Shown: positions 29,763 through 40,312 of the stretch, piece by piece
Layout of the letters: each line of letters starts with the position of its first letter
Position numbering within the stretch: position 1 is the stretch's first letter
Assembly (NCBI RefSeq): GCF_008641105.1
Contig: NZ_VTTI01000012.1
Span: 97,536-139,906 of the forward strand
Origin: Halopseudomonas salina
GTDB taxonomy: Bacteria; Pseudomonadota; Gammaproteobacteria; Pseudomonadales; Pseudomonadaceae
Length of the DNA: 42,371 nt
Reading direction: 5' to 3'
Notes under the pieces: generated by a model
The model's input: the letters and a program-made list of their open reading frames with translations, nothing else
What the model was told of the DNA's origin: nothing
Database searches by the model: none
Translations under genes and position numbers: made by a program

Positions 29763-30521
29763 ATGGTGGAAAGGTCAACGCTGGTCGATTACTGCAACAA
29801 CCTGCTGGAATCAGATGCGTTCCAGGATTACTGCCCCAATGGGCTACAGGTGGAAGGAGCAGGCCAGGTACAGCGGCTGGTGACTGGCGTAACCGCCAGT
29901 CAGGCATTGGTAGATGCTGCCGTGGCCACCGGCGCGCAGATGCTGCTAGTGCACCATGGGTACTTCTGGAAAGGTGAGCCTGCGGCAGTGACCGGTATCA
30001 AGTATCGTCGCCTCAAGGCGCTGCTTGGCGCAGACGTCAATCTGCTCGCCTACCATCTGCCGCTGGATGTGCATGGCGAACTGGGCAACAACGTGCAACT
30101 GGCAAAACTGCTGGGCTGGAAGGTGCTTGGCGGGCTTGAACCGGACAACCCCCGTTCGGTAGGGCTTTACGGCGAATTGCCCGAAGCAATGGAGGGTGGC
30201 GCGCTGGCACGTCATATGGCCGACGTGCTGCAGCGCGAGCCTTTGCATATCGCCGGTAATGACCGCCCCATCAAACGTATTGCCTGGTGTACTGGTGCAG
30301 CCCAGGGCTATATCGAACGGGCTATCGCCCTAGGCGCCGACGCTTATGTGACCGGGGAAGTGTCCGAGCCCACGGTTCACGCAGCGCGGGAGAATGGCAT
30401 CCACTTTTTTGCTGCCGGACACCATGCGACAGAGCGGTATGGCGTCAAGGCTCTGGGCGAGCATCTGGCCGAGCGCTTTGGCCTGCACCACGAATTTATC
30501 GATATCGACAACCCGGTTTGA
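29763..30521 (+). CDS. NIF3/YbgI family dinuclear metal protein
   Basis: 252 residues, a hexameric-ring protein family sometimes labelled GTP cyclohydrolase 1 type 2; the in-cell role is unclear. Metal ligands are visible as MLLVHHGYFWKGEP near residues 60-73 (His pair), the Asp in LPLDVHGELGNN, and the His/Glu near the end in FFAAGHHATERYGVKALG. AGGAGG lies seven bases before the ATG. It is divergent from algW and codirectional with cysD, 142 bases upstream of it. Confidence 0.92.
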   Translation: MVERSTLVDYCNNLLESDAFQDYCPNGLQVEGAGQVQRLVTGVTASQALVDAAVATGAQMLLVHHGYFWKGEPAAVTGIKYRRLKALLGADVNLLAYHLPLDVHGELGNNVQLAKLLGWKVLGGLEPDNPRSVGLYGELPEAMEGGALARHMADVLQREPLHIAGNDRPIKRIAWCTGAAQGYIERAIALGADAYVTGEVSEPTVHAARENGIHFFAAGHHATERYGVKALGEHLAERFGLHHEFIDIDNPV

Positions 30522-30663
30522 GCGGTAACCGGCAGGCGACCCGAGCTATATTGATATGCTTTAAAGGTATTAAAACACGCCTTATTAGATTGCTTGGCGT
30601 TTGATACAATGCCGTCAACTGAATACGGGATGCGCCTCGTCCCCTTGATATCGCGAGTACGCC

Positions 30664-31569
30664 ATGCTGGAAAAACTGACTCATCTCAAGCAACTGGAAG
30701 CGGAAAGCATCCACATCATTCGTGAAGTGGCTGCGGAGTTTCAGAATCCGGTGATGCTCTACTCGATCGGCAAGGACTCCGCTGTAATGCTCCACCTGGC
30801 GCGCAAGGCCTTCTATCCTGGTCGCCTGCCGTTCCCGGTCCTGCACGTGGATACCGGCTGGAAGTTCCGCGAAATGTACAAGTTCCGCGAGCGCATGGTC
30901 GAAGAAATGGATCTCGACCTGCTGGTGCATCAGAACGCTGAAGGCCTGGCCCAGGGCGTAGGCCCCTTCACCCATGGCAGCGCCGTGCATACCGACGTGA
31001 TGAAGACCCAGGCGCTGAAGCAGGCCCTGGACAAGTACGGTTTTGACGCGGCCTTCGGTGGTGCCCGCCGTGACGAGGAAAAGTCCCGCGCCAAGGAGCG
31101 CGTCTACTCATTCCGCGACAAGCATCACCGCTGGGATCCCAAGAACCAGCGTCCCGAGCTGTGGAACGTCTATAACGGCAAAGTACACAAGGGCGAAAGC
31201 ATTCGCGTATTCCCCCTGTCCAACTGGACCGAACTCGACATCTGGCAATACATCTACCTGGAAAGCATCCCGATTGTGCCTCTGTACTTTGCCGCCGAAC
31301 GTCCGGTAGTCGAGCACAACGGCTCATTGATCATGGTCGATGACGAGCGCATGCCCATGGAAGAAGGTCAGAAGCCGGAAATGAAAATGGTTCGTTTCCG
31401 TACCCTGGGCTGTTACCCCCTCACCGGCGCCGTCGAATCCACCGCCGCCACGCTCCCGGAAATCATCCAGGAAATGCTCCTGACCCGTACATCCGAACGC
31501 CAGGGCCGCATGATCGATCATGATCAAGCCGGATCGATGGAAGAGAAGAAGAGGCAGGGCTATTTCTAG
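30664..31569 (+). CDS. cysD: Sulfate adenylyltransferase subunit 2
   Basis: 301 residues. The small, catalytic subunit of ATP sulfurylase, which with CysN makes APS from sulfate and ATP in assimilatory sulfate reduction. The PP-loop motif [18 protein letters not shown] is near residues 36-53, with [16 protein letters not shown] after it, [16 protein letters not shown] near 131, and [15 protein letters not shown]. Length is usual (about 300). The leader 30522-30663 is AT-rich around 30550-30620, but no convincing promoter or CysB site was identified. Normally cysN follows closely; here a 471-base repeat-bounded insert with its own gene separates them. Confidence 0.98.
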   Translation: MLEKLTHLKQLEAESIHIIREVAAEFQNPVMLYSIGKDSAVMLHLARKAFYPGRLPFPVLHVDTGWKFREMYKFRERMVEEMDLDLLVHQNAEGLAQGVGPFTHGSAVHTDVMKTQALKQALDKYGFDAAFGGARRDEEKSRAKERVYSFRDKHHRWDPKNQRPELWNVYNGKVHKGESIRVFPLSNWTELDIWQYIYLESIPIVPLYFAAERPVVEHNGSLIMVDDERMPMEEGQKPEMKMVRFRTLGCYPLTGAVESTAATLPEIIQEMLLTRTSERQGRMIDHDQAGSMEEKKRQGYF

Positions 31570-31582
31570 CGGTAGCTAAAAA

Positions 31583-32053
31583 AGCGGCAAGCCTCAAGCT
31601 GCAAGCGACAAGCAGATTGGAGCAGTCGCCGTATTTACGATTTATAACGGCAACATGGAGGTTGCTGATGGATTTTGAAAAGCTTGAGGTCTGGCATCGC
31701 AGCAAAGCGCTTTCGGTTGCCATGTATCGAGCGCTGGCAGACTGCCCGGATTATGGCTTCCGGAATCAACTGACGCGGTCTGCTCTATCCGTTCCAAGCA
31801 ATATCGCCGAGGGAATGGAGAGAGCTGGCAATGCAGAGAAGCGTTACTTTCTCAGCGTTGCCAAAGGGTCTTGCGCAGAAGTGCGCACGCAGCTGATGGT
31901 AGGACAAGAGATTGATTACGTGGAGCAGGCGTTTGCCGCGCATTGGATCCATGAAACACGCGAGCTGTCGCGAATGCTGACAGGCTTGATTAATAGAATT
32001 ACTGAATAATTGCACGGACAGCTTGCCGCTTGTCGCTTGCAGCTTGGAGCTTG
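31583..32053. mobile_element. Repeat-bounded element carrying a four-helix-bundle gene (copy E, cysD-cysNC)
   Basis: The left arm 31583-31613 has GGCAAGC, CTCAAGC, TGCAAGC and GACAAGC. The right arm 32019-32053 has CAGCTTG, CCGCTTG, TCGCTTG, CAGCTTG and GAGCTTG. Read inward, GGCAAGC, GACAAGC and TGCAAGC of one arm are mirrored in the other, so they can pair. The core of 405 bases is filled by one gene (31668-32009) whose stop is two bases before the inner motif GCACGGACAGCTTG (32012-32025). The start of cysNC lies four bases after the right arm. GCCGT...ACGGC (31628-31651) may form a small hairpin ahead of the gene. Mobility is inferred from dispersal of gene-free copies and from insertion in a normally tight operon. 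Confidence 0.65.
31668..32009 (+). CDS. Four-helix-bundle protein (S23 / 23S rRNA intervening-sequence protein family)
   Basis: 113 residues from ATG at 31668, with GGAGG (31657-31661) six bases upstream; the longer frame to 31617 has no ribosome site. The sequence starts MDFEKLEVWHRSKALSVAMY and includes DYGFRNQLTRSALSVPSNIA, EGMERAGNAEKRYFLSVAKG and CAEVRTQLMVGQEIDY, the classic run of this family. Members occur in intervening sequences of 23S rRNA genes and resemble bAvd, the accessory RNA-binding protein of diversity-generating retroelements. Structures are pentameric barrels with a basic surface. The exact function is not known. Here the gene is the only content of an inverted-repeat element inside the cys operon. 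No reverse transcriptase lies in the window. Confidence 0.92.
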   Translation: MDFEKLEVWHRSKALSVAMYRALADCPDYGFRNQLTRSALSVPSNIAEGMERAGNAEKRYFLSVAKGSCAEVRTQLMVGQEIDYVEQAFAAHWIHETRELSRMLTGLINRITE

Positions 32054-32057
32054 GAAC

Positions 32058-33965
32058 ATGAGTCACCAATCAGAACTGATCAGCGAAGATATCCTGGCGT
32101 ACCTCGGCCAGCACGAACGCAAGGAACTGCTGCGTTTTCTTACCTGCGGTAACGTCGACGACGGCAAGAGCACGCTGATCGGGCGTTTGCTGCATGATTC
32201 CAAGATGATCTACGAAGATCATATGGAAGCCATTACCCGCGACTCCAAGAAGTCTGGCACCACCGGTGAAGAGGTCGATCTGGCGCTGCTGGTCGATGGT
32301 CTGCAGGCCGAGCGCGAGCAGGGCATCACCATTGACGTTGCCTACCGCTATTTCTCGACCGCCAAGCGCAAGTTCATCATCGCCGATACCCCCGGCCATG
32401 AGCAGTACACCCGCAACATGGCCACCGGTGCCTCGACCTGTGATCTGGCGATCATCCTGATCGACGCCCGTTACGGCGTGCAGACCCAGACCAAGCGCCA
32501 CAGCTTTATCGCCTCCTTGCTGGGTATCAAGCATATCGTTGTTGCAGTAAACAAGATGGATCTGAAGGACTTCGATGAAGGCGTCTTCAATCAGATCTGT
32601 GACGACTACCGCGAGTTTGCCAAGGGCTTGGAAATGCTCGACGGCAATAGCGTACATTTCGTGCCGATGTCTGCACTCAAGGGCGACAACGTCGTCAACC
32701 GTAGCGAGCGCAGCCCCTGGTATACCGGCCAGACCCTGATGGAGATCCTCGAGACCGTTGAAGTCGCCGCCGATCGCAACCTCAAGGATCTGCGTTTCCC
32801 GGTCCAGCTGGTTACCCGGCCGAACCTTAACTTCCGCGGCTTTGCCGGCACCCTGGCATCCGGTGTCGTGCACAAGGGTGATGAGTTGGTCGTATTGCCA
32901 TCGGGCAAGAGCAGTCGGGTCAAATCCATTGTCACCTTCGACGGAGAGCTGGAAAGCGCCGGTCCTGGTCAGGCAGTGACGCTGACCCTGGAAGACGAAA
33001 TCGACATCTCCCGTGGCGACGTGCTCGCGCATATCGACAACCGCCCCCTGATCGGCGATCTGTTTGAAGCCAATCTGGTGTGGATGGCCGACCAGCCGAT
33101 GCAGCCGGGCCGCAAGTACGATATCAAGCGAGCAACCAGCAACAGCCCGGGCTCCTTTACCCGGATCGTACACCGCATCGACGTCAATACGCTGGAAAAA
33201 CAGGATGCGCCCGAACTGGGTCTGAACGAGATCGGCCGCGTCGAGTTATCCCTTGAGCGTCCGATTGCCTATGACGACTACCGGGCCAACCGCACCAGCG
33301 GCTCGTTTATCGTCATCGACCGCATGACCAATGGCACCGTTGGCGCCGGCATGATTGTCGCCAAGGGCCTGTTGGGTCAGAACACCACCGGTAGCCGCCA
33401 TGGCGGGTTCGCCCATGTGACTGCCAGCGAACGCGCGCAGCGTTTCGGCCAGGAGCCGGTTACTCTGCTGTTTACCGGTCTTTCCGGTGCCGGCAAGAGC
33501 ACCCTGGCCTATGCGGTTGAACGCAAACTGTTCGACAGCGGCCGTGCCTGCTACGTGCTCGATGGCAAGGAGTTGCGTCAGGATCTGAGCAAGGGGCTGA
33601 CACAGGATGCCGCTGGCCGCGCCGAGAATCTGCACAAGGGCGCACGTATTGCCCGGCAGATGAACGAAGCCGGACTGATCGCGCTGGGAGCCTTCGTGGC
33701 TCCGACCGCGGAAAGCCGCGCTCAGGCCCGTTACATTCTGGGTGAGCGCTGCTTGATGGTGTATCTGGATACACCCATGGACGTCTGCCAGGAACGTGAT
33801 CCTTCCGGTCTGTATGCAGCTAATGCCGAAGGCACCATACCGGGCGTTTCCTATCCGTACGAAGCTCCGGCTGATGCGGATCTGGTGTTGGACACCAGCA
33901 AGCAGAATCTGGAGACCTGCGTTGCCGAGGTGATAGAGCTGCTCAGAACCCGCAAGTTGATCTGA
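32058..33965 (+). CDS. cysNC: Bifunctional sulfate adenylyltransferase subunit 1 / adenylylsulfate kinase
   Basis: 635 residues. A fusion of the GTPase subunit of ATP sulfurylase (CysN) and APS kinase (CysC), giving APS and then PAPS. The CysN part has [19 protein letters not shown] near residue 30, [17 protein letters not shown] and VNKMDLKDF. Elongation-factor-like beta barrels follow to about residue 440. The kinase part has [20 protein letters not shown] near 472-491 and [14 protein letters not shown]. The ATG at 32058 gives [20 protein letters not shown]; upstream in-frame codons lie in the repeat arm of copy E. GGAG at 32046-32049 may be the ribosome site and is part of that arm, so the insertion may have supplied or replaced it. 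Confidence 0.97.
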   Translation: MSHQSELISEDILAYLGQHERKELLRFLTCGNVDDGKSTLIGRLLHDSKMIYEDHMEAITRDSKKSGTTGEEVDLALLVDGLQAEREQGITIDVAYRYFSTAKRKFIIADTPGHEQYTRNMATGASTCDLAIILIDARYGVQTQTKRHSFIASLLGIKHIVVAVNKMDLKDFDEGVFNQICDDYREFAKGLEMLDGNSVHFVPMSALKGDNVVNRSERSPWYTGQTLMEILETVEVAADRNLKDLRFPVQLVTRPNLNFRGFAGTLASGVVHKGDELVVLPSGKSSRVKSIVTFDGELESAGPGQAVTLTLEDEIDISRGDVLAHIDNRPLIGDLFEANLVWMADQPMQPGRKYDIKRATSNSPGSFTRIVHRIDVNTLEKQDAPELGLNEIGRVELSLERPIAYDDYRANRTSGSFIVIDRMTNGTVGAGMIVAKGLLGQNTTGSRHGGFAHVTASERAQRFGQEPVTLLFTGLSGAGKSTLAYAVERKLFDSGRACYVLDGKELRQDLSKGLTQDAAGRAENLHKGARIARQMNEAGLIALGAFVAPTAESRAQARYILGERCLMVYLDTPMDVCQERDPSGLYAANAEGTIPGVSYPYEAPADADLVLDTSKQNLETCVAEVIELLRTRKLI

Positions 33966-33977
33966 GCGCGACCGCCG

Positions 33978-34430
33978 ATGAAGCCCGCCGACATCGACTT
34001 TATGCGCCTGGCCCTGGCCGAGGCGCATCTTGCCGCGGAGCTAGGCGAGGTGCCGGTGGGCGCGGTACTGGTGCACCAGGGCCGGGTGATCGGCAAGGGC
34101 TTCAATCAACCGATCAGCAGTAACGACCCCAGTGCCCATGCCGAGATGGTTGCCCTGCGCCAGGCCGCCCTGGCCCAAAGCAACTACCGCCTGCCGGACA
34201 CCACCCTGTACGTCACCCTCGAACCCTGCACCATGTGCGCGGGCCTGCTGATTCACAGCCGCGTCTCGAGGCTGGTGTTCGGCGCCAGCGAACCCCGCGC
34301 CGGCGCCGTGATCAGCCGCGCGCAGATCTTCGACCAGCCCTGGATGAACCACCGAATTGAAGTGGAAGGCGGGGTTTTGGCGGAGGAGTGCGGGGAAGTG
34401 CTCAGGGCGTTTTTTAAAGGGCGGAGGTGA
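33978..34430 (+). CDS. tadA: tRNA-specific adenosine deaminase
   Basis: 150 residues. It deaminates adenosine 34 to inosine in tRNA-Arg(ACG). The zinc-binding and catalytic residues are HAE in DPSAHAEMVALRQA near residue 56 and PCTMC in TLEPCTMCAGLLIHSRVSRL near residue 86. The C-terminal VEGGVLAEECGEVLRAFFK is usual. It begins 12 bases after cysNC and may share its transcript, although the two are not functionally linked. In P. aeruginosa tadA lies near mltF and purL, as here, so the junction between cysNC and tadA is where two otherwise separate blocks meet. Confidence 0.96.
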   Translation: MKPADIDFMRLALAEAHLAAELGEVPVGAVLVHQGRVIGKGFNQPISSNDPSAHAEMVALRQAALAQSNYRLPDTTLYVTLEPCTMCAGLLIHSRVSRLVFGASEPRAGAVISRAQIFDQPWMNHRIEVEGGVLAEECGEVLRAFFKGRR

Positions 34431-34446
34431 AGCCCCAAGCCCAAAC

Positions 34447-34552
34447 ACAGCGGCAAGCGGCAAGCGGCAAGCTGTCCCTGCCCACTCAGATCCAGGGGTA
34501 GAGGTTTGGTCTAGGGTTTTCTTGCAGCTTGCCGCTTGAAGCTTGCAGCTGG
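34447..34552. repeat. Heptamer inverted-repeat element, copy F (tadA-mltF), reversed
   Basis: The left arm 34447-34474 has GGCAAGC three times. The right arm 34519-34552 has CAGCTTG, CCGCTTG, AAGCTTG and CAGCTGG. The core is 44 bases. The inner motif is on the left here: CAAGCTGTCCCTGC (34468-34481), the reverse complement of GCAGGGACAGCTTG and one base from that of copy E. So this copy lies in the opposite orientation. It sits between convergent genes, directly next to the long hairpin at 34556-34589. Confidence 0.8.
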
Positions 34553-34555
34553 ACT

Positions 34556-34589
34556 AACTCCCGCAAGACTTAAAAGTTTTGCGGGAGTT
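34556..34589. other. Long hairpin overlapping the mltF stop codon
   Basis: The 16-base arms 34556-34571 and 34574-34589 pair except for one position that is a G-U pair in the + strand transcript, so the stem is nearly perfect (AACTCCCGCAA against TTGCGGGAGTT at its base). The last seven codons of mltF and its stop are part of it. There is no T-run on either side, so it is not a standard terminator; it could stop or protect transcripts from both convergent genes. Confidence 0.7.
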
Positions 34590-36015
34590 GGTCCAGGATT
34601 CCCGGCGCATGATATTGCTCGGCATCCGCCTGGGCCATTTCGGCCTGTGGCTGGGTCACCCATTGCAGGATCTCGTGGTAGCGGCGGATGTTCTGCACGT
34701 AGTGCACCGGCTCGGCGCCGCGGGCATAGCCGTAGCGGGTCTTGGTGTACCACTCCTTTTTCGATAGCAACGGCAGGTGGTCCTTTACGTCGACCCAGCG
34801 ATTGGGGTCGCGGCCGTTGCTGCGGGTCAGGTTGCGTGCGTCATCCAGGTGACCTATGCCCACGTTATAGGCGGCCATAGCAAACCAGGTGCGATCAGGC
34901 TCGGGGATGTCTTCGGGTAACTGGTCGCGCACCCAGATCAGATACCGGGCGCCGCCAAAAATACTCTGCTTTGGATCGATACGGTTGGTCACGCCGACGA
35001 ATTTGGCGGTGGGCAGCGTCAACATCATGATCCCACGCACGCCGGTGAACGACACGGCATCCGGATCCCATAAGGACTCCTGGTAGCCCATTGCTGCCAA
35101 CAGGCGCCAGTCCAGTCCGTACTGATCACCGGCTTGACGGAACAGAGTCTCATAGCGTGGCAAGCGTTGCAGCGTGTGCTGGGCGAACCAGCGGGCTCCC
35201 ACGTAGTCGAGCACGTCGGCATGGCCGTAGAACCGTTCAACCAATTGATCCAGCGTGCCATCGGCGCGTATGCCGGCAAAGAACACATCCACTGCCTGTT
35301 GCAGGCTGTCATCCTCGCCGGGGGGTAAGGCCCAGGCCATAGGTTGGGGTTCGGACAAATCAAAACCCACCCGCACTGCCGGATAGAACGCCTGGTTTAC
35401 CACCAGCTCGTTGGAATACACCACCGCATGGTCTATCTCGTTGTCATTGACCAGGCGCAGCAGGTCAACCACCTCGACCCGGTCGGACTCTTCAAATACC
35501 AGGTCTGGATGCTCGGTCTGCAAATCACGTAGTTGGTCCGCCAGGGTGCTGCCCTTGAGCACCATGATGCGCTTGCCGTAAAGATCTTCGAGCGTACGCG
35601 GCTGCGACTCGCCATGGCGATAGACCACCTGGGGGGTGACATCCATGTAAGGTGTGGAGAAGCGCACCTGGTCAGAACGTTGCGGGTTGACGGTAATGCC
35701 GGCCGCGCCGATATGAGGACCGGTGGGCTCCGACATCTGCTCGAACAGCTCATCCAGGGTGTCGATGGTTTCCACTTCCAGGTCCAGCTGAAGACTGTCG
35801 GCAAAGCGCTTGCTCAGCTCGTATTCCAACCCGGTATTACCGTGGCGGTCCTGGTAAAAAGTGGTGGGTGTGTTGCGGGTAGCCATGCGAACTACACCCT
35901 GGTCGCGCATTTGCTCCAGGTGGGTAGTGGGTTGCTCGCAGCCCGACAACAATGCAGTAAAAAGCACTATGGTCGAAAACGGCAGCAGAGCTAATCGAGT
36001 CAGTTTTGCTGGCAT
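34570..36015 (-). CDS. mltF: Membrane-bound lytic murein transglycosylase F
   Basis: 481 residues from ATG at 36015. It cleaves the glycan strand of peptidoglycan to 1,6-anhydromuramic products at the outer membrane. The start MPAKLTRLALLPFSTIVLFT is followed by the lipobox LLSGC, so it is a lipoprotein. An N-terminal domain of the solute-binding type 3 family (MATRNTPTTFYQDRHGNTGL, GLEYELSKRFADSL, GKRIMVLKGSTLADQL) is followed by the SLT domain, with the catalytic Glu in LLAAMGYQESLWDPDA near residue 313 and AAYNVGIGHLDDARNL. Starts at 36078 or 36195 are possible but would push the lipobox inward. It is divergent from purL. Confidence 0.93.
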   Translation of the reverse strand: MPAKLTRLALLPFSTIVLFTALLSGCEQPTTHLEQMRDQGVVRMATRNTPTTFYQDRHGNTGLEYELSKRFADSLQLDLEVETIDTLDELFEQMSEPTGPHIGAAGITVNPQRSDQVRFSTPYMDVTPQVVYRHGESQPRTLEDLYGKRIMVLKGSTLADQLRDLQTEHPDLVFEESDRVEVVDLLRLVNDNEIDHAVVYSNELVVNQAFYPAVRVGFDLSEPQPMAWALPPGEDDSLQQAVDVFFAGIRADGTLDQLVERFYGHADVLDYVGARWFAQHTLQRLPRYETLFRQAGDQYGLDWRLLAAMGYQESLWDPDAVSFTGVRGIMMLTLPTAKFVGVTNRIDPKQSIFGGARYLIWVRDQLPEDIPEPDRTWFAMAAYNVGIGHLDDARNLTRSNGRDPNRWVDVKDHLPLLSKKEWYTKTRYGYARGAEPVHYVQNIRRYHEILQWVTQPQAEMAQADAEQYHAPGILDQLPQNF

Positions 36016-36158
36016 GGGAGTGAGTATATGCAAAAGCGCAGGGCGGACATAGCTGCCAGCTGTTCGACTATGTGTCATCAGCCTGCCATGGCCCCCAACG
36101 CCAGCTTGGGGTATCCTATGTGCCTTCTTTTTTACACTTCTCCGAGGCCGTAACCAGC

Positions 36159-39100
36159 ATGCATACACTGCGTGGCGCCCCAGCCCTTTCCCCATTCCGT
36201 CGTGACAAGCTCCTGGCCCGATTGCAGGAGCGTGTTCCCGGCGTGAGCGCCGTTTACGCCGAGTTCATGCACTTTGCCGAGCTGCGCGAAGCACTCGATG
36301 AGGCGCAGCTGGAAGTGCTCGAGCGTATTCTGCGTTACGGCCCCTCGGTTCCTGCCGAAGAGCCGCGGGGCAGCCAGTTTCTGGTCGTGCCGCGGTTTGG
36401 CACCATTTCTCCCTGGTCCAGCAAGGCGACCGACATCGCACATAACTGCGGCCTGGAGTCTGTTGTCCGTCTGGAGCGAGGTATCGCCTATCACGTGACC
36501 AGCGCGGATGGGGAGCTGAGCGCCGCCGATCACAAGCAGGTCGCAGCACTGCTGCACGACCGCATGACCGAGCGTGTACTGGACAACGTCGAGGCCGCAG
36601 CCGACCTGTTCCGCCATGCTGAGCCGCAACCCTTCCAGCGCGTCGACATTCTCGGCGGTGGCCGCAAGGCACTGGAGCAGGCGAATATCAGCCTCGGTCT
36701 GGCGCTGGCGGATGACGAGATCGACTACCTGGTCGACAGCTTCAAGGAGCTGGAGCGTAATCCCAGTGACGTCGAACTGATGATGTTCGCGCAAGCGAAC
36801 TCCGAGCATTGCCGCCACAAGATCTTCAATGCCACCTGGGACATTGACGGTGAAGCGCAGGACAAGAGCCTGTTCGGCATGATCAAGAACACCTACCAAC
36901 TGCACAGCGAAGGCGTGCTGTCTGCCTACAAGGACAACGCCGCAGTCATTGAAGGCTTTGTCGCCGGGCGTTTCTTCCCGGTTGCCGGCAGCGGCGAATA
37001 CCGCGCCCATGAAGAGCCTGTGCACATCCTGATGAAGGTCGAGACGCACAACCACCCCACAGCGATTGCACCTTTCCCCGGTGCTGCCACCGGCTCCGGC
37101 GGCGAGATTCGTGACGAGGGCGCCACCGGTCGCGGCGGTAAGCCCAAGGCGGGTCTGGCCGGTTTTACCGTCTCCAACCTGCGCATCCCAGGCTTCGTTC
37201 AGCCCTGGGAAGAAGATAACGGCAAGCCCGAGCGTATTGTCACGCCGCTGCAGATCATGATCGATGGTCCGCTGGGCGCCGCTGCCTTCAACAACGAATT
37301 CGGCCGGCCAAACCTGACCGGTTACTTCCGTACCTGGGAGCAGACCGTCAACTCCCCGCGCGGCCCTGAGATCCGTGGCTATCACAAGCCAATCATGATC
37401 GCCGGTGGCATGGGTAACATCCGTGCCAACCACGTGGAAAAGGCCGAAATCACTGTTGGTGCCAGGCTGATCGTTCTCGGCGGACCGGCGATGCTGATCG
37501 GTCTCGGTGGCGGTGCTGCCTCCTCTATGGATACCGGCAGCAGCGCTGAAGATCTTGATTTTGCTTCGGTACAGCGCGAAAACCCGGAAATGGAACGCCG
37601 CTGTCAGGAAGTGATCGATCGCTGCTGGCAGCTGGGCGACAAGAACCCGATCGCCTTCATCCACGATGTGGGTGCCGGTGGCCTGTCCAACGCCTTCCCG
37701 GAACTGGTGAATGATGGTGGTCGCGGAGGTCGTTTCGAACTGCGCAACGTCCCCAACGATGAGCCGGGCATGAGCCCATTGGCAATCTGGTCCAACGAAT
37801 CTCAGGAACGTTATGTCATGGCCGTGGATAACAGCGATTTCGATCGCTTCCAGGCTATCTGCGAGCGCGAGCGCTGCCCCTTCGCTGTCGTCGGTGAAGC
37901 TACAGAAGAGCAGTTGTTGACTCTGAGCGACAGCCATTTTGAGAACAATCCGGTCGACATGCCCCTGTCGGTATTGCTCGGCAAGCCGCCACGCATGCAC
38001 CGCAGTGTTGAGCGTGAAGCCGAGCCCGCGGATGACTTTGACGCCAGTGCACTGCCCTTGGAAGAAGCAGTGAACCGCGTGTTGCGTCTGCCCTCGGTGG
38101 CGAGCAAGGGCTTTCTGATCACCATTGGTGATCGTAGCATTACCGGTCTGGTTGCCCGTGATCAGATGGTTGGACCCTGGCAGGTACCGGTCGCCGATTG
38201 CGCCGTGACTGCCAGCAGTTTTGATGTGCACACCGGTGAAGCCATGGCCATGGGCGAGCGTACACCGCTGGCATTGCTCGATGCGCCTGCATCCGGCCGC
38301 ATGGCCGTCGCCGAGGCCATTACCAACCTGGCCGCCTCACGCATCGACAGCATTTCCGATATTCGCCTGTCCGCCAACTGGATGGCTGCCGCCGGCCACC
38401 CCGGGGAAGACGCTCGCCTGTATGACACCGTGCGCGCCGTCGGCATGGAACTGTGCCCGGCACTCGGCATCACCGTGCCGGTGGGCAAGGATTCCATGTC
38501 CATGAAAACCCGCTGGGATGATGCCGGCGAAGACCGCAGCGTGACCTCGCCGATGTCCCTGGTGGTCACCGGCTTTGCACCGGTACAGGACGTGCGCGCC
38601 ACGCTCACACCACAATTGCATCTCGACCAGGGCGATACTGATCTGATCCTGATCGACCTGGGCCGTGGCCAGAACCGCCTCGGCGGCTCTGCGCTGGCGC
38701 AGGTATACAACAGCATCGGCCAGACCGCACCGGACCTGGACGACGCCGAAGACCTCAAAGCCTTCTTTGCTGTGATTCAGGGTCTGAATCAGGATGAGCT
38801 GCTGCTGGCTTATCACGACCGGTCCGACGGGGGTCTGCTGACCACCTTGGCCGAGATGGCCTTTGCCGGTCACTGCGGCTTGAAAATCCAGCTCGACGTA
38901 CTGGCCGACGCCGCGAGCGAGTTGCCTGCTGCCTTGTTCAATGAAGAACTGGGCGCCGTGATTCAGGTACGCCAGAGCGATACCGAAGCCGTTCTCAGCC
39001 AGCTTTCAGCCGCTGGCCTGGGTGACTGCAGCGCTGTGATCGGCCAGCCGCAAGGGCCGCAGGACTTCTGGTTTAGCTTTGCCGGCGAAGACGTACTCAC

Positions 39101-40064
39101 CGGCACTCGGGCAAGCTGGCAGCGGGCCTGGAGCGAAACCAGCTGGCACATCCAACGGATGCGCGACAACCCCGATTGTGCGGATCAGGAGTTCGAGCTG
39201 CTGGCCGACGACGCCAACCCCGGGCTGCAAGCCATGCTCAGCTTCGACATCAACGAAGATGTGGCTGCGCCATTCATCAGTGGCAGTGCGCGCCCGCGCA
39301 TCGCCATACTGCGCGAGCAGGGCGTTAACGGTCAGGTAGAAATGGCCGCCGCCTTTACCCGCGCCGGGTTCACCGCCGTTGACGTGCACATGAGCGACAT
39401 ACTCAGCGGCCGGGTGCATCTGGAAGACTTCCGCGGGCTGGTCGCCTGTGGCGGCTTCTCCTACGGTGACGTGCTCGGAGCCGGCGAAGGCTGGGCCAAG
39501 TCGATTCTGTTCAATGCCCAGGCCCGTGAGGATTTCAGCGCCTTCTTTGCCCGCCCCGATACCTTCACCCTGGGTGTGTGCAACGGCTGCCAGATGCTCT
39601 CCAACCTGCGAGAACTGATTCCCGGCAGTGAGCATTGGCCACACTTTGTGCGTAACCGCTCCGAGCAGTTTGAAGCGCGGGTCGCCATGGTCGAAATCCA
39701 GCCATCGCCCTCGATCTTCCTCAGCGGCATGGTCGGCTCGCAACTGCCCATTGCCATCGCCCACGGTGAAGGCCACGCCGAGTTCGCTGATAGCGCAGCC
39801 GTGGACGCCTGTGAAGCAAGCAATAGCGTCGCAATGCGCTACGTGGACAACCGCGGCCGCATGACCGAACGCTACCCGGCCAACCCCAACGGCTCGCCGC
39901 GCGGTATCACCGGCCTGACCACCCGTGACGGCCGAGTCACCATCATGATGCCCCACCCGGAACGCGTATTCCGCGCCTCGCAAAACTCCTGGCACCCCAG
40001 TGAGTGGAGCGAAGACGGTGCCTGGATGCGCATGTTCCGCAATGCCCGAGTCTGGGTCGGCTGA
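36159..40064 (+). CDS. purL: Phosphoribosylformylglycinamidine synthase
   Basis: 1301 residues, the large one-chain form found in gammaproteobacteria. It makes FGAM from FGAR, glutamine and ATP, the fourth step of purine synthesis. The ATG at 36159 gives [24 protein letters not shown] synthase domains include [17 protein letters not shown] near residue 212, [20 protein letters not shown] near 292, and [20 protein letters not shown]. The C-terminal glutaminase has the nucleophile Cys in [19 protein letters not shown] near residue 1143 and the His/Glu pair in [16 protein letters not shown] (36144-36147) lies 11 bases upstream. A terminator follows the stop, then the integron. Confidence 0.98.
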   Translation: MHTLRGAPALSPFRRDKLLARLQERVPGVSAVYAEFMHFAELREALDEAQLEVLERILRYGPSVPAEEPRGSQFLVVPRFGTISPWSSKATDIAHNCGLESVVRLERGIAYHVTSADGELSAADHKQVAALLHDRMTERVLDNVEAAADLFRHAEPQPFQRVDILGGGRKALEQANISLGLALADDEIDYLVDSFKELERNPSDVELMMFAQANSEHCRHKIFNATWDIDGEAQDKSLFGMIKNTYQLHSEGVLSAYKDNAAVIEGFVAGRFFPVAGSGEYRAHEEPVHILMKVETHNHPTAIAPFPGAATGSGGEIRDEGATGRGGKPKAGLAGFTVSNLRIPGFVQPWEEDNGKPERIVTPLQIMIDGPLGAAAFNNEFGRPNLTGYFRTWEQTVNSPRGPEIRGYHKPIMIAGGMGNIRANHVEKAEITVGARLIVLGGPAMLIGLGGGAASSMDTGSSAEDLDFASVQRENPEMERRCQEVIDRCWQLGDKNPIAFIHDVGAGGLSNAFPELVNDGGRGGRFELRNVPNDEPGMSPLAIWSNESQERYVMAVDNSDFDRFQAICERERCPFAVVGEATEEQLLTLSDSHFENNPVDMPLSVLLGKPPRMHRSVEREAEPADDFDASALPLEEAVNRVLRLPSVASKGFLITIGDRSITGLVARDQMVGPWQVPVADCAVTASSFDVHTGEAMAMGERTPLALLDAPASGRMAVAEAITNLAASRIDSISDIRLSANWMAAAGHPGEDARLYDTVRAVGMELCPALGITVPVGKDSMSMKTRWDDAGEDRSVTSPMSLVVTGFAPVQDVRATLTPQLHLDQGDTDLILIDLGRGQNRLGGSALAQVYNSIGQTAPDLDDAEDLKAFFAVIQGLNQDELLLAYHDRSDGGLLTTLAEMAFAGHCGLKIQLDVLADAASELPAALFNEELGAVIQVRQSDTEAVLSQLSAAGLGDCSAVIGQPQGPQDFWFSFAGEDVLTGTRASWQRAWSETSWHIQRMRDNPDCADQEFELLADDANPGLQAMLSFDINEDVAAPFISGSARPRIAILREQGVNGQVEMAAAFTRAGFTAVDVHMSDILSGRVHLEDFRGLVACGGFSYGDVLGAGEGWAKSILFNAQAREDFSAFFARPDTFTLGVCNGCQMLSNLRELIPGSEHWPHFVRNRSEQFEARVAMVEIQPSPSIFLSGMVGSQLPIAIAHGEGHAEFADSAAVDACEASNSVAMRYVDNRGRMTERYPANPNGSPRGITGLTTRDGRVTIMMPHPERVFRASQNSWHPSEWSEDGAWMRMFRNARVWVG

Positions 40065-40087
40065 CGCCACCCAGAGCAGTAACCAAC

Positions 40088-40110
40088 ACCCCGGCGCCCG
40101 CCGGGGTTTT
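40088..40110 (+). terminator. Rho-independent terminator after purL
   Basis: ACCCCGGC pairs with GCCGGGGT around a GCCC loop, followed by TTTT, and by a second T-run at 40113-40117. It ends the purL transcript and marks the edge between core genome and integron. The 200 bases from here to the integrase stop show no gene or repeat. Confidence 0.88.
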
Positions 40111-40312
40111 GCTTTTTGGTCGCAACTCACAACCAGCGAAAATCCCTTTGGACAATTCCCGCTGCTCTGGATTACTCTCAGGGTACGCAACGGAATGCGA
40201 GCTCCATCCCGCCTCCAGGCAAGGACAGCCTGCACTCCTTTCAAACCAAATATAACGAGCTTCTTCCACTTGTCCGGGAACAGGATAGGGCGGTAGCGTG
40301 CCTGAACACAGT

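Noticed and set aside
36132..38231. Open frame of 699 codons on the minus strand inside purL
   Set aside because: It is antisense to a complete, well-conserved purL and has no family features; a by-product of GC-rich codon use.
39006..40244. Open frame of 412 codons on the minus strand over the end of purL
   Set aside because: Antisense to the glutaminase domain of purL and runs through the terminator; no recognisable protein.
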